This document shows, in pieces, positions 10,333 to 24,062 of a stretch of DNA of 64,000 bases (position 1 is its first letter; every line of letters begins with the position of its first letter). A model generated the notes under the pieces. That model had not been told where the DNA came from and made no database searches. It was given only the letters and a program-made list of their open reading frames with translations. The stretch covers positions 39,394,603-39,458,602 of the forward strand of contig NC_064435.1 of NCBI RefSeq assembly GCF_023343835.1, in the 5' to 3' direction. A program made the position numbers and the translations under genes. The stretch comes from Lagopus muta (Eukaryota > Chordata > Aves > Galliformes > Phasianidae).

Positions 10333-13300
10333 TTCACAAACAGAAGAGATCTTTCTAAGCAAATAATCAGTGACTTTAAGCAGAAGGTTATTAAAATTAG
10401 TGGGACCATCAGACTTGCTTCTAAGCTAAGAATATTGCATGTTATAGGCTATACTTAACAGTCCTAATTAGCAGTCTCAGTAAATTTGAGGGTTATCATA
10501 TTTTTGCCTGTCATGCATGCATAGCATCCGCCATGCTAACTGATGCTCTGCTCACCCTTCTCCCGAAAGTCTTTCAACCTCAGTGCAAGAAGAATCTCTA
10601 TATAACTTCAAACATAATTTAATTTTATGTATATAGGAGGATGCACAGAAGCATTATTCTTGGTCTTGAAGCTGCTGTTTTCAATCTAATGTGAATGCAA
10701 AAGCTTAAACTTAAGAGTATTTTACTTTTTTTTGCAAAACAACGGTTTTCTAGCACTAAATGATAGTAAAAATCAAGTCCCTGACGAATTCATCTACGGA
10801 CTTTGTTTAATTAACTTCATGATTTTCAGCCTGGAAAAGTGAGGTATGCTCATATTCAGGAGCATACCTTGTAATACACTTCTTCCCTCAAATACAACTA
10901 TTTCTAACAAAAAGACGAGCATTTTGTTAAAATATGGTCATTCTCTAGTAGGAATGCTTTGAAGTCAAGCGTTTATGCATAGTTATATTTACAAATGTCT
11001 TGCACAAATATATTACTTCCCAAGATGTGTGTTATGCTTCAACAAAATGATTAGTTATGAAATTGTGCATTAATAAAAACAGTTGGTTCTCTTTGTAGCT
11101 CAATTCCCTTTGCCCTTACATATATACAGTGATGTCAAATAGCTCTCTGCAGTACTTTTGAATAACTATAACTATGTTATAACCATAATATGTGAATTTA
11201 TATTATGCATGAAAGGTCATGGCCTACAAGGAAGTCAGTTTCTTTTCATGCGTGTAGTCCTTAAGAGTTAGCACTTAGGGAAGTGAGGCAAAAGGAAAAA
11301 CAGGCATTGCAAGGAGTGTGATTTAACACCTTGATCCCATAAATAAAAAAGAACACACATATATTACAAGACAGTTGGTGAATAATGGAAAAACATACAT
11401 GAAAGTTTCTCATAGATCAAGGAAAATGTGAATTCCAACATCAAATAGAGGCCTGGATCTCATAAATGAAAAGTAAAAAACTGTATAATGCCAGTAAGAG
11501 ATCACCCACATCAGACAGCAGAATTTTCCTCTTTGTGTGAGAAGTGGAAACGTTTACCTTCACATCTCTTATTCAAAATGTACTAATGTTAAATCATTGT
11601 AGAACTTACAGAGAAATAACGGATATTTAACAATTCTAACATGTTGCAACTGGCATAATTTTAAGTGGCATTTCTTCTCTTTGTTTTGTATTTCAGCTAA
11701 AACCACTCTGGCGCTCGTGCCAGGGAAGTTGCAACTCTTTGAAATACAGCTGAACATTCTGAATAATCAGTCTGAAATGTTTCTGGTTTTCTTGTAAGCA
11801 GTAGTTCATTCTGAGGTCCTGAGCCTGTGCTGGCTAATGAAACCTCATCTTAGAGAAGATTGGGAGAGAATATTTATTAGCCTTACTTAAGGATGTTTTT
11901 AACAGAAGTTAAACATTGTTTGTTTGTTAAAAGCAGGTTGTTTGCTTTGGGCAGTTCTGCAGAATAGGAACTGACTGTGGCCTGTGGAGCTGTCATAGGC
12001 TGGAAATCATCTGCAGTGCAGGAGCCAGCCAGGAAGGAGCTGTTGAAAATGTTACTGCTGAGTCCACCTGTGCAAGAGCTCAAAAGTAAGTGTTGATATT
12101 TTGTGGAAGAAAGACAGCTTGAAAGACATCACTGTTTTACTGTGGCTCTCACATTCAACTTTTTTTCCCTAAATGTTGGTGCCCTACAAACTTTCTCTCC
12201 TCCTTGTGGGGACCCTTATCTAGAGCAGCAGAGATTTGAACTGCCATAGATTCCTCTCACCTTCCGGAGACAAGTGGCCTTCATTCTTGTAGATCAGACC
12301 TTTCTACCTGTTCGACTGGTCTGTCATTTCCCTCACATTTTTCTGATCTGCAAATCCCCCATTCCTTCTCCTGCTTACCGCCCCAGTTGGGTGGTACAAG
12401 ATGGTAGTCATTGCTCAGCCTGCTTCCAGCCTTACTATGCAGCCTTTTAACTTTTTTGTGTGTGTTTTCCTGTTCTTTGTGTTTTTGTTTCTCACACCAA
12501 GATTTCTTTCAATGGGCTATGAAGCTTACAAGCCCCCCAGACTTCCTCTGCATGGCAAGCAGCAGGCCTGTGGGGCTGTTAGCCTCATTTCATTGGCATG
12601 TACACACTTCTCTAAATTCCTTGCAAACAACAGCAATAAAAGGAAATGTGTTTAAATGCTGAAATGAGAACAGAACAAAAAGAGATATAAAATTCAGTCC
12701 CAAGAAAGAAGAGTCATCTATAGATTTCAAACAAACTAGCAAAACCCCCAGGCAGAAAGTACATTAAGACTTTTACGTGGCTGAGTAATTTTTCTCCTTT
12801 GAACACATACCTCAATCTAACACTCTTATTCTATGACTGTGCCAATCAAACAGCAGAAGAATTTGTAGTGCTGTATCCCAAGGTTTAGAAGAGACTGAAA
12901 GTGACAGGAGGTGGATAAGTCACCTTTACCTTCTAAATTATGTTACAAACTACCAGGATAGGAATGAATGAATTAAAAGGTAGGCAAAAGTCCTTTTCAC
13001 ATTCTATAAAAATTCATGTCTTTTTAATATTTTGAATCTCCAGGTCATGGAGTTTTCAATTCAAGTAATAACTTTTTCTGGCACTTACATTAATGTTTTA
13101 AGCAAAACCATTAAAGTCAGGAAATAAATAAGTGAAGGAAGGAAGCAATTATATTTTTACAGGCAAATACCCATAGGTGCCAGCTCCACAAAAATTAACT
13201 AGCAGATTTTGAGTCTCACTGTGACAGGGAAAATGCCAGACAATTTGGCAGATAATGTGTAGGAGCAACGTATCCTGCTAACAAATAGGTAAATGATAAT

Positions 13301-14899
13301 CATTGGCAAAAGAACAAAAAAAAAAATTGTAAAAAAAAAAAAATTGTAACTAGTGTAAAAACTTACAAAATATATTTTTACTATCATATCTACCAAAGAA
13401 AATGCATTTTAAAAGCTCTAATATGTATGTGGATGCAAATTTGTGTGCATATATTTGCAGTAAGTAATGGATAGTTATTCACTTATAGGTGCTGCATACT
13501 TTTGCTTTTCCTGTTTAAGTAAGAAAATTTGGCAGCTTTCACTGTCTTAGCCAGTAACCATGACACCAAGTATAAGCTGTAAAATAAGGTGATCTCCCAG
13601 CAATTGCAAATCATTTAGAGCAATTAGAAAACATGCACATCCACAGGATTTATAATTAGCTCATGAGAACAGTTATGAAGCATTGAACTTAAAAAAAAAA
13701 AATCACAAATATCCATGTGTATCTGCTTTTACAAAATAGAGTGGATTAAAAAAATACAGTTTCACATGTATTATTTTGTTTCTCTGTTAAAATTTAACAT
13801 GCTATATAGGTTAGTATGTAGTTACTGGGGTGTTTTTGGTTTTTTTTTTTTGGATATTTATGAACAGTTGTTCAAACTAACATTATAAACTATTCTACAA
13901 GTTTAAAGAGTAACAGTAGAGAAAGCTAGCAGTAAAAGACCAGACCTTATATCCTTTTTACAGAATGTACCTGGCAAGTGCCTAAGCTAGTCTAACAGTT
14001 CTGAACTCCTACAGTTTAGTGTCTTTTTTAACAAGGTTCTGAATGACCTTATCTTTCTCTCTTAAGCAGAGGGTAGCCAAACACAAACTATTACAGGTTG
14101 TCCTTGTGAATACCTATCCCTAAAAATGCCAAGCTTCCAAGGCATAAATGCTGGATTTGTACAAGAAATCTGTGTTTCCAGCTTAAAAGGAACCATAAAA
14201 TAAAAATCCATAACATCATGCATATGATAGCATGAACCAGCAACACCAGTTTCAGTAACTACTAGAGTGTTCATGTACAACCATTTTACATCCTCCTGTA
14301 GAGAAGTGATTTGGTGGAATGTTCAGATAAAAGATCTTTCCTTAGAAAAATTTCTCAGGTGACAAAAACTGTCTTTCAGTACTTGTGGGGACATCAAGTA
14401 TACGTAAGATGGCCTAAGTCAAAATGAAAATGTACTGAAATATAATTTATATTATTTAATATAGATAATATTTTCTAGCACTTAAAAATACTTATGTATT
14501 CTTTGAGAAATACTATGCATCATTTTGCCTGTGATGTGGCAAAGAAGCTTTAGATGTCTACGATTCTATAGACCAACTCAATCTTCCAGTTTTTAAAGAA
14601 TAGGGCAGATTTTTTTTATTTTTTTTTTAAGAGTCCTAATGAAATTAGGTTTGTGACCGCAGTATTTGGGGCTGGACTATCATCCACCTAACTTTTAAAC
14701 TATCAGTTTCTGTTAAATTCATAGTTCAATCACTGCATGGTTCATCTTCAGTGCATAGTAAGCTTTACAGTCACAGACTACTGAACTTTCTACTGAGCAA
14801 GCAAAATGATAATTTATGATGCAGTGGCAGTTGAATTGTTTGTGATGATGAAATTACCATTTGCTGTAAAATTCTCTATTAAGTAGCTAACTGGCCACT
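10333..14899. other. Unique AT-rich DNA, no gene recognised
   Basis: No gene, RNA or interspersed repeat could be recognised. The segment has A-tracts near 13317-13343 and 13690-13701 and a T-tract near 13840-13850. The stretch 12180-12400 is somewhat more GC-rich than its surroundings but matches nothing known to me. Confidence 0.6.
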
Positions 14900-16260
14900 C
14901 ACATTTTCAGTACTCAGTGATCTCTTTAATTTATTAATTTCTGCCATTATATCCTGTATCATTCATGCGTGTCTCTGTAATGTTGCCTTGTCCTCCTTTA
15001 CACTCTGGTTTTTAAAACTATGTAACCAACTCAGAAACACTAATAGTAATAGCTTTTTTTTTTTTTCATTATTTGTCCTTTTCTTCTATCCTCATCTTCC
15101 AATTAGTATCTCAGTAGTAATTTTTAGCTTTCAAGTGGGTAGTACAGATCTGTGAACTGACTTGTTTCCTTGACTACATTTCTTTACCAGTAGATGAGAA
15201 ATATCTCTACTTAAAATGACTTCTTAGTAAAATTTTTCTCACCTAGCATTTCCATCTTTTACCCTTAATGATTCAGTTCTTTCTATCTTAACCTTTCATT
15301 TGCCTATGAATACTCTTCAGATCCTTTCTTTAGATCTACCACCAGCTCATCGTTGTTAATGAATTGTATTTTTTCTCTAAACTCCTTTACTAGCTTTCAC
15401 TTTTTCAACCTTTGTTGTTAGAACAGTAATTTTGTCCTGTTGATCTTTTTTTTACTACCCTCTTCATTAAGCACCATCTGGCTAAAGTCATTACAAATTC
15501 ACCTCTTGTAAGTATTTTCTCTCCCTGAGAGAGAAAACTCAAAATTGAGTGACCTTGCTGCATTTGCTCTTAAGCTTTTTGTCAAATTCCTAGTCCCAAA
15601 CCCTATTTATCCTCTACACGTTTGACTCTTTCAGGACATAGATGCTGGATAAAAGGCAGATTTGAAGGATGAGTGCATTTCTCTCTTTGCGCAAGACCCA
15701 ACCAGCTTCTTCCAAGAGAAAATTGACAACATGTTAAGTAACTTTACTCTTTTTGCTTGTCCTCTCTCTCCTTGCTGCAGATGCTAATCTGGTATCCTAA
15801 TCCAATTTCATGCCCCAGTGATCTAAATCCTCTACCTGATCTCTCTCCTGCCCACTAGTTCTCTTATTCTTTTCTAAACCTTTCTCTTTCTCCCTTGTAT
15901 TGAGCATGCATAAATGCATGTGTGATTTCTTTGATGTTTTTATACTTAAAAACTACATCAATTTAGTAGTTCCAGTTACTAGATCTTTTTCTTTTCTTTT
16001 TTTTTTTAAACTTATTAAAAAAACATTGTATAGAATGCTCACCAAAAATTCCATACTATATCCTTCAGATCCACTGATTTAACTCCACAAAAGTCATTCT
16101 TACCTAGTGCCATGGTTCTAAATAAATGACAGATCAGAACTACTTCATCAATGCCATTTGACTTTGGATCCTGTTGAATTTAATCTTGAAATTCTGTCCT
16201 CATCCTTCTTTCTTTTCTCCCCATTCACTTGTCCCTTATCCCCCAGTAGAAAAAGACTAA
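14900..16260. other. Pyrimidine-rich strand-asymmetric segment, possibly an ancient LINE body
   Basis: For about 1.3 kb the plus strand is strikingly rich in C and T, in runs such as CTCTCTCTCC, with few purine blocks. No intact frame exists. At 15701-15733 the plus strand can be read as TSFFQEKIDNM, which resembles the linker between endonuclease and reverse transcriptase in L2/CR1-group LINEs. Sense-strand L2 is itself pyrimidine-rich. This assignment is a weak inference, and a diverged non-repeat sequence is equally possible. Confidence 0.25.
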
Positions 16261-17687
16261 GTATAATGATTAAGAATGCAAGCAATTTTGGTAAATTGTA
16301 ATCATATAGAAAAGAATTCTTATTCTCAATTCATGTAATATATTACTAAGCAAGATTGTATTTTCTATGCATATTTTGCTTACTAATCCTTGTGTTGATA
16401 CATGTCATCACTGGCTGAAAGGCTACTTTTTTTGGCCTCCAAGAGTAACGTCTGTAAATTCTCAGAACACTGATATAATTTCATCATGAAAGGGAAAGGC
16501 TATTCAATATCCAATTCTGTTTGAAAAGTGTTTGAGAATCCATATCAGTCTATCTAGTTATATGATCTGTGTATTAGGCTGTTACAAAACTGTTTTGGAG
16601 GAAGATTAAAAAAATTATGATAGTGATCATACTTAATGTACTTATATATTGTGTGTTTTAAATAAGAGATGTGTGCTGATTTACATGTTGCAAATAAACT
16701 ATTCTTTTAAACCTATCTCATTCCCCACTCTTAAAACACAAATCTCATTACCCCTCTTATTTCTTTAGAAATGCTTCATGCTGGGATGAAGTTTGTTGGC
16801 TTGTGCTTCTTTCCTCATCACTTTAACAAGGTATTCTTGTGGAAAATAAAGGCTCCTTCCAGCTAGAACTATTTTATAATTTCATGAAAATCTATGGATG
16901 TAATGAACATAATCACATCACAAATAATGAAGCTATATCCAGGCAAGGGATAGTGCCAGAACTCATTAGTAAATACTTCGTATCTGCTTGTCTCTCTTTC
17001 ATCTCTCTCCGCCTCTCTCCTTGTTTTTATTTGTATGCATGTTTGTGCTGTACAATAATTTCCTGGGTAGAAAGCTAGAAAATTCTAAATAAGCTAAACT
17101 TCTCTGCACATGCAGGGAGCATGTGCAGATATCGACTCCATTGTTTCATTATCGTGTACTTTCTTAAAAAAAAGTTCCAAAAGAAATGGAGGCAACTAAT
17201 AGAAGAACTTAATTTCAATTGATACAGCCAAGTTGTTTATAAGAGAACACCTTAGATGGTGAGAAGAGCTTCCAAATAAGTTTTCCCTTAAAAAAAAAAA
17301 AAACCCCACGCATATATACTTGTGGCTTGCACCATCAATAAAGCAAAAACAGAGAGCAAGTGTCACTCAAATGTTCTAATTTTAACTTTACTTAACACTT
17401 TTTCCTTCTAGGGATCACACTGATAAAGCCTTTCTCATTACATTTTTTTATATGCCAAAGATCTAGATACCAAACCATATTAACATAAGCACCTCTATTG
17501 ATAAATAGCATCTCTGTTGACCCTGAAATCTTTTTACTGTGGTTCTGCCAAATTTCAGATTAGCTTGGGTTTCAATATGTATACCTTCCACTTCAGCTTA
17601 TGTGTTTGACTCTCTTTAGCTATCTGTTTGATTTTCTAATTATTTTTAAATTTTGTATGGCTTACATTGATGTTTGAGTTCTTGTGG
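16261..17687. other. Unique DNA, no gene recognised
   Basis: No gene or known repeat apart from the inverted repeat at 17103-17129, listed separately, and an A-tract near 17290-17302. Confidence 0.6.
17103..17129. other. Perfect 11-bp inverted repeat (hairpin)
   Basis: The arms TCTGCACATGC (17103-17113) and GCATGTGCAGA (17119-17129) are exactly complementary around a 5-base AGGGA loop. It lies in unique sequence outside any recognised repeat, and its function is unknown. Confidence 0.85.
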
Positions 17688-18320
17688 CCTTTGCTGCAAG
17701 GGCATGTTTTTTGTTTGTATTTAACTGATTATCTACAAGCATGTCTAGGTCCTTTTCTGCAAAGCTGCTTTCCAGCCATTCAGCACTCAGTCTGCACTAG
17801 AGTCTAAGCTCACCCCTAGGTACAGGACTCTGCAATTCTTTCTGCTGAACTTCCCCACATTTTGGACAGCCTGTTTCTTCAGCCTGTCAAGTGCCCTTGA
17901 ATAACAGCACAGCCATCTGGCCTATCAGCCACTTCTCCCAGCTTCATATCATCTGCAAACTTCTGTTAGATCACCTAAATTATTAATGAAGGTGTTAAAC
18001 TGTTGAACTCATTTTCAACTACTATGAGACACCACTAGTGCTCAGCTTCCAGCTTGATTTTGTGCTGCTCATTGCAGAATCATAGAATTGCTTGGGTTGG
18101 AAAAGACCTTAAAGATCATAGAGTCTAACTGCAACCTAACCAAACTGCCCTAACTCAAACAGCCCTCCCTAAATCATAGCCCTTTGAGGTGGCAATTTTC
18201 AGTCCATGTCACTATCCGCCTATTTAGTCTGTATATTAGTTTGTGAGGATATTATGGGAGACACTATGGAAAGCCTTTTGAAAGATGAGGAAAGCAACAA
18301 TCACTGCTTTCCCTTCAAAC
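17688..18320 (-). mobile_element. Old CR1 LINE ORF2 fragment, antisense, interrupted
   Basis: The plus strand follows the antisense of CR1 ORF2. Recognisable phrases include AGGTCCTTTTCTGCAAAGCT (about 17748), ATCATCTGCAAACTTCTGTT (about 17948), which is antisense of the region around the FADD motif, and the antisense of the SKAFD motif near 18265-18285. It is strongly diverged, with many indels. A second CR1 tail (18076-18194) interrupts it, and homology to the older element resumes afterwards. Confidence 0.85.
18076..18194 (-). mobile_element. CR1 3'-tail fragment nested in an older CR1
   Basis: The plus strand begins AGAATCATAGAATTGCTTGG, followed by GTTGGAAAAGACCTTAAAGA, the reverse complement of a CR1 3' terminus. 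It is much closer to the CR1 3' consensus than the surrounding element and splits it. The right boundary (about 18180-18194) is uncertain by some 15 bp. Confidence 0.85.
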
Positions 18321-21300
18321 CAGTAAAATTATTTTAGAATGTAGAAAATGCCTTTAGACAACTGGCTGTAGGAGTGAAACATCAGATTAGAAGTCAGCAG
18401 GTAAGTGTTTTGACTCCTTTTTGAATCATTTTGAAAAATACACATCAAGAAAAAAGGCTATTTGTAGAAATATTTCTTTACATGATTTAACTACATATCT
18501 GAATTTGAACACTTATAAGAACTGTTGACTGAATACAATTAAAGAATGCAAATTATTTTAAAATTGGCTTTCAATTTCCATATTCAGCTCTGGTTTTGCA
18601 TTTATAAGAGTTCTTGCTGCTAATTGTTGAAAAATAAGCTACTGACAAGTTTAGTCATTTGCTTCAGAGCATACTATTTCTCCTAAAGACATTGTAAATA
18701 GTGAAGAGAGAGAAAACATAACCTTGGTTTTATTGATATTGTTTTTTCCTTCAAGTGGTCTCTGATGCAGTAGCACAGCATTTGCAGAGGGGCTACATTG
18801 CTTAACATAATGTTTTGACTCGTGTTTTCAAATTGCTATTTAAGAAAAGCACTTTTAGAATGTTTTCCATCAGTGCTTGTACGCAAAGAGATTTTACAAC
18901 CTTTCTAAGGACTGTGTGGTTCCAAATGACAGGAAATATGAATCTTGCAATGTGCAAGGTTAAAAAAAATTAATTATAAAAAAAAGACTTTACAGAAGTC
19001 ATTGGCAGAAAAAGAAAGTTTTGGATGTCATTTGGCAACTAAAACTGGATCACTAAGAAAAACATTAACAGGAGAAAGTGATTAAATAAATTGAAAACAA
19101 ACAAAATGAGAAGATCTATCTCTTAAAAATGCACCAAAAATGCTGGAAGGTAAGTTGTTTCAGGCTTTGATTTATCAACATCAACTAATGTTTAAGTACA
19201 CTGCTAATACCTTCCTGCCCTTTTCTTATGACATTCTTCCTTTTGAGATGGGAATACTAGGCTGAAGCTATCAGAGCAGCAGGTTATTTGGTGACTGGCT
19301 AGCCAATATGTGCTCTCTGAGTGAAAACGAGTTGGCGGTTACAGTCAGATCAGGAATGAATGAGCCAATGTAGGTGTTGCTAAAAAAAAATGTCCCTGCC
19401 AAGCAACATGTTATGTAGGCACGACTATTTTCATAGAGAAAATAGATCTGATTAAAAACCTGACATTAATAACTGGCCTCCTTTCTATATCTGTTTATGG
19501 TTTTGTACTCTGGAAATATGCTAAGGCTTTGATTGTTAGACATAGTGTCTTGTTGAATGCCGGTGGAAATGGGTACGTGAAACCACTAATTTCAGGGTGC
19601 CAGTAACATCTCAGAAGTTACAGGAGAATTCTCTGCTGATGTAAGAGTTGAGATGTGCTGATTAGCACAGCTCTGAGATGTAAAGTTGTGAAAGAGCACT
19701 ATAGGACCATAGATAGCTTTATTGTTATGTGATGCATATGAAACAGGAAAAGGTCTATTGTCTTAGTTTCTTGAAAAGACAGTTTTCTAATTTTGCAATG
19801 TAATTTTTCATATTTACAAATTTTTTGTATAATAGTAGCTTATTTTATTGTAAAAGTTCTTAATAAATCCTGTGTGTGGTTCAATTCTGCTAGCATCTAT
19901 TCACCTGAAATAACTTGGGTAGATGTTAGGGAGATAAATCTACAAATATTTTTGCAGAGTTAACAGTTATTTACTATATGGGAGAAAAAATTCTGGAACA
20001 TTTGAATATTAAGCTTACAAATATGCAAAAAAAATCTGAATTTCTATCAGCAGAATCACATCTGTAAAGGGAAAAACAAACAGTTGTGAGATTTGCAACT
20101 GGTATTGGCAACTGGAATGCTCTTTTAGAGGAATGAGAAAATCTGGTAGTCAAAGTGGAGTTTAGTCTTGATAGAAGACACCACTAAGTAAAACAGCTCT
20201 CCATTAATGGTCGTTTCAGTTGTAGCAAAAGAACTAGTGATACAAACATAGGATACATAGGAATAAGGTAGAAAAACTTAAAAGTACAGGAAAAATATGA
20301 AAGCCATTTTAAATATAATATATGCTATATTACTGTCTGGGAATTCCAGTTCTTTTTTCATGCCTTAGTTATATACATAACATAATGTTATATAACATGT
20401 TACCTATATACATACACCGATATATATATTGGTGTATATTTTCACCCCAAATAATTTGCAAAATGATTGGAGTTGCCCAGTTAATCTAAAATGTAAGCAC
20501 AAAATGTGAGTCTGTACAAGAATCATGACTGCTGGGGAACTTCGGGTGATAATGTCTGTCAGCATGATATGTAGTTTTTATGTTCAAATCAGCAAAAATG
20601 AGTATTTGGAACAGTGTTAACATTGTCAGCGTAACTTTCAGGAAAGTGGTCTCATCATCTGATGAAGATGTTGGCATTTGCTTATTCAGAGGTAGGAAGA
20701 GTTAAAATACAGTTTGTGTACTTCAGAAGTGATAAAGACTTTTTTTCAAATCCATATGAAAAAATTGAAATTTTGATGCTTTGATAATCTGTACTGTGGT
20801 GTAAGATTAAATCATGAATATACTGTTACATCAGTATACCTTTGAAAAAAGGAAGAGTTACTTGTGGCAAGGGCTATGGAACTACAGAATTTAAGTTGTA
20901 TGATAGAGCAATAACATTCATCTCTGTTCTGCAATCACAACTGAGTTCAGAGCCATGCCTGAGTACACATGCTGTATATTTAAGTTGTTAATTCTCTGGG
21001 TGGCCTGGGAATTCTCTACTTTGTCATCACATAGATGAGATGCTAGATCAACTTGAGATAAGTTAGATATCTAGCCACCTTCTCAAGAAATATTTTAATG
21101 TGATAGCAACTCTCCAAGTGGGAATTTTGAGCAGTATTGAAGATTTCTTTTGAAAGCCCATTTGTATCTAGACTAGCTGGTAGGTTTCTTCTTATTAGAT
21201 GTGTCGATTAATATACTTTGTGGAAAATCTGGTAGTCCTAGCAACACCCCCGAGTGTTTTCTGCTAGTCAAACTGCATGCAGAGAAGAGATATTCTAACA

Positions 21301-23852
21301 TATGCCTTAATATAAGCAGCAGAAATGGATAATGAGGTAGTTAGAGAAGACCACAGGTCGGCTCAGTACAAGAACTAAACTGGACAGACATTTGGAGAGT
21401 CTCATCCAGTTCAAATGAACATCAAGCTGCAAAGGACCTTGCAGTGGATTTTCCAAAAACAGTAATTTACTATCTATTCATCATTGATGATATTTCACAA
21501 ACAATCATTGTGATTATATACATGAAACATTATGTACTGTTGCTTGTGAAGTATCATCAAAACAGTGATATTTGACGTATCCAGTTTTTAATCAAATCAC
21601 TAGTTCCTGCAGAATTTACAAGCAGATAGGTGTTCCAAAATCATGCAGAATGGATCAGCAACTACTTACAGATTGTTGATTTGACTGCCAGAGCACATCT
21701 TTTTAGAAACTGGATGAAGTTTCTCTGGCATTTGCCACCTATTAGGACTTAAGCATAGATTTATCTCACACTTTAGCATAACTGAAGGGACATATCTCCC
21801 ACCTGTTTGCAATATTTAGTTTCTTCCCTGAACTCTACTCAGGAAAAGAACTGAACTTCCAGATCATAGCTGCTATTCCAATTTCCTGTTGCTGATGACA
21901 TTGTAAGCTATCTATACTGAATTTCCTGAAGAACCTTGCTCCACTCTTTGAGAAAACACCACAGGTTATTCAGGGTTCAAATAATCTCTAATGTCCAATT
22001 AAATAGCTTCATTTATTTCATGTAACTTTTACTCTACCTGCATATTATCTTTTCTATCTTTATTTCTCATTCTAAAATAAGCAGCTCTTCAATAACTTCA
22101 AGATTCATTGTTCAGATCTATGTGCAAAACTAAGAAACTAAGAAAGTGAAAGATGTGAAGTAATATGCTGTCAGTCGTAACAAATACATGCAGGTTCATC
22201 ACTCTTCTCAAGTTGGAAGACAGGACTTCTGCATAATTTGCCTGGAAATTAAATACCTTTAGTTCTAAATTAGAACTAATAGTTTGTAAACAAACTTCAG
22301 TACTAGCTCTGTAACTATTATTTTAAACTGCTGATCAGTTCAGTCTTTAATAATCAGCCTGGCTTCCTGTAAAAGAACTGAAACAAAAGCTCCATAGTTC
22401 CTTGGAGACATGGTTATTTCTGAGGTCTCTCTAAGTGTAGCAGAAAACATCAGTATGAAGATTTTATTTTTTGCGTAATCTAGAAGCTACATAATCTATA
22501 GCTACAGTTCCTAGATTAAATGCCCAATGTATGCTTTGGCTGTACATACATACTACGTATCTCAAAGAAACATCTGTTTCTGTATGTAGATTTCCAATTT
22601 TTAACCTACCTTCTGGCAATAGTCCAAGTTTAGCTTCATTCCAGGCAGGAATGGAGCAGATTTTCTCACATAATGAATGCTGCTTTATTTGGGACATTTG
22701 GATTGGATTACGCAATTTACTTCTAGTAAGTATCTTAAGTGGCTGATCCCAGCTCTAGATTTTGGGCCAATAATCAAAATGGAAAAACTTAAATTCCAAA
22801 TATGAAACTTATTCCTTCTTCAGGCAATCAACCTTATCTAGTATGTAGTTTTGGCATGTCTGCAAATGTTATTAATTTCAGTACCTTTTGTCCTAACAAT
22901 CATGTTCTGTGTTTTAACATCTTTCAAGCTTTCCTAAAACAATATCCCTATTAAGTGTAAGAGATTTTGGGAGGAACACTGAAGTTGGATGCTGAAATTT
23001 AAAAACTTCCTTTTCCAACTTGATAACATGCAAAAGTGCTTAAATTGACATTCAACCTTGAAGCAAAATTTGTACAATTGTGTTTGAAGTGTATGTTTTA
23101 TTTTTAGGTGGTACGTTCAAGTTAACAATAGAGATGCGTGATTTATGCAGTGCCTATATAGGACTGTAGTTAATCTTTAGAATTCCATTGGATTGTCTTG
23201 TTCTCTTTTCAGCTGAAATAATATGAACAATTTCTGTGGATAAGACAGAAAATGCTCATGTAATGTACACTACCTACTGTAGAGTACATAAGTTTTGAAA
23301 ATGTGTACTTATATTTATTTTGTACGTATATGTGTTTATATATACATATTCATTTTCTATCTCAGCTACTTATAAAGAAGCTTTTCAAAGCAGTTAAATT
23401 TAATATGCTCTTGACTAAGCTGAAAATTTGAATTTTGTTTAAATAGATATTTTATAGGCTATTTATAATTTATATAAACAGACACGGATAATGAGTGGGT
23501 AGAATGAAATTTAATAGAATTTATTAGAATGTTAAGTAAATTATAAAAAAGATATCCCTGAGCTCAATTGTGTCATGTTTAGTCCCTCTTTACTGGCTGT
23601 TACATGCTTTAGTGCTCTGTATTTTTGCAGTACAGTTTCCAGCATTTGTACTCATAAGAAGCCTTTTAAAGCTCATCTTAACCAGGAATACTGTGATTTA
23701 GACAACTATAGTTAAATATCTTTTCTTCATATTAAACCTTATTCTTTTTTGTTACAAATTTGTTATATTATTACTTACCCTGTTATTAATGAACAGGGAT
23801 AGTAGTTGATTTTTTTTTTTTCCTCTACAGTACATATTCAAAGATTCTGATA
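18321..23852. other. Unique AT-rich DNA, no gene recognised
   Basis: 5.5 kb without a recognisable gene or interspersed repeat. It contains an AT-rich palindrome near 20412-20437, listed separately. Open frames of up to 83 codons (22464-22715, minus) have no recognisable motif. Confidence 0.6.
20412..20437. other. 26-bp AT-rich near-perfect palindrome
   Basis: The half-sites ATACACCGATATA and TATATTGGTGTAT are complementary at 12 of 13 positions, with no spacer (one G:T). A second, perfect palindrome GTTATATAAC lies just upstream at 20387-20396. Such AT-rich palindromes can extrude as cruciforms, but no role is evident. Confidence 0.8.
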
Positions 23853-24062
23853 ATGTCCCAGCTCAGTCTTTATTCTTCTAGACTAAACAAGTTCCACTAT
23901 TTCAACCTTTCCTTTAGGTCATTTTATGCACCTCTTATCATTTTTATTACTCTTCTCTGGACTCTATCCAGTTTGTTTACATCTTTTGTAATGACTCAAG
24001 CCTGGTCTATGTCTGCTAACAGAACCACATTCTTCCTAATGTGGTTAAGATCCAGTTTTAAA
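23853..24062 (-). mobile_element. Ancient CR1-type LINE fragment, antisense
   Basis: The plus strand follows the antisense CR1 ORF2 C-terminal region. TCTTCTAGACTAAACAAGTT (23874-23893) corresponds to the conserved FSLEKRRL region, and CTCTTCTCTGGACTCTATCC (23951-23970) to the RVQRR region. Divergence is high and neither terminus is present, so this is one of the oldest copies here. Confidence 0.75.
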
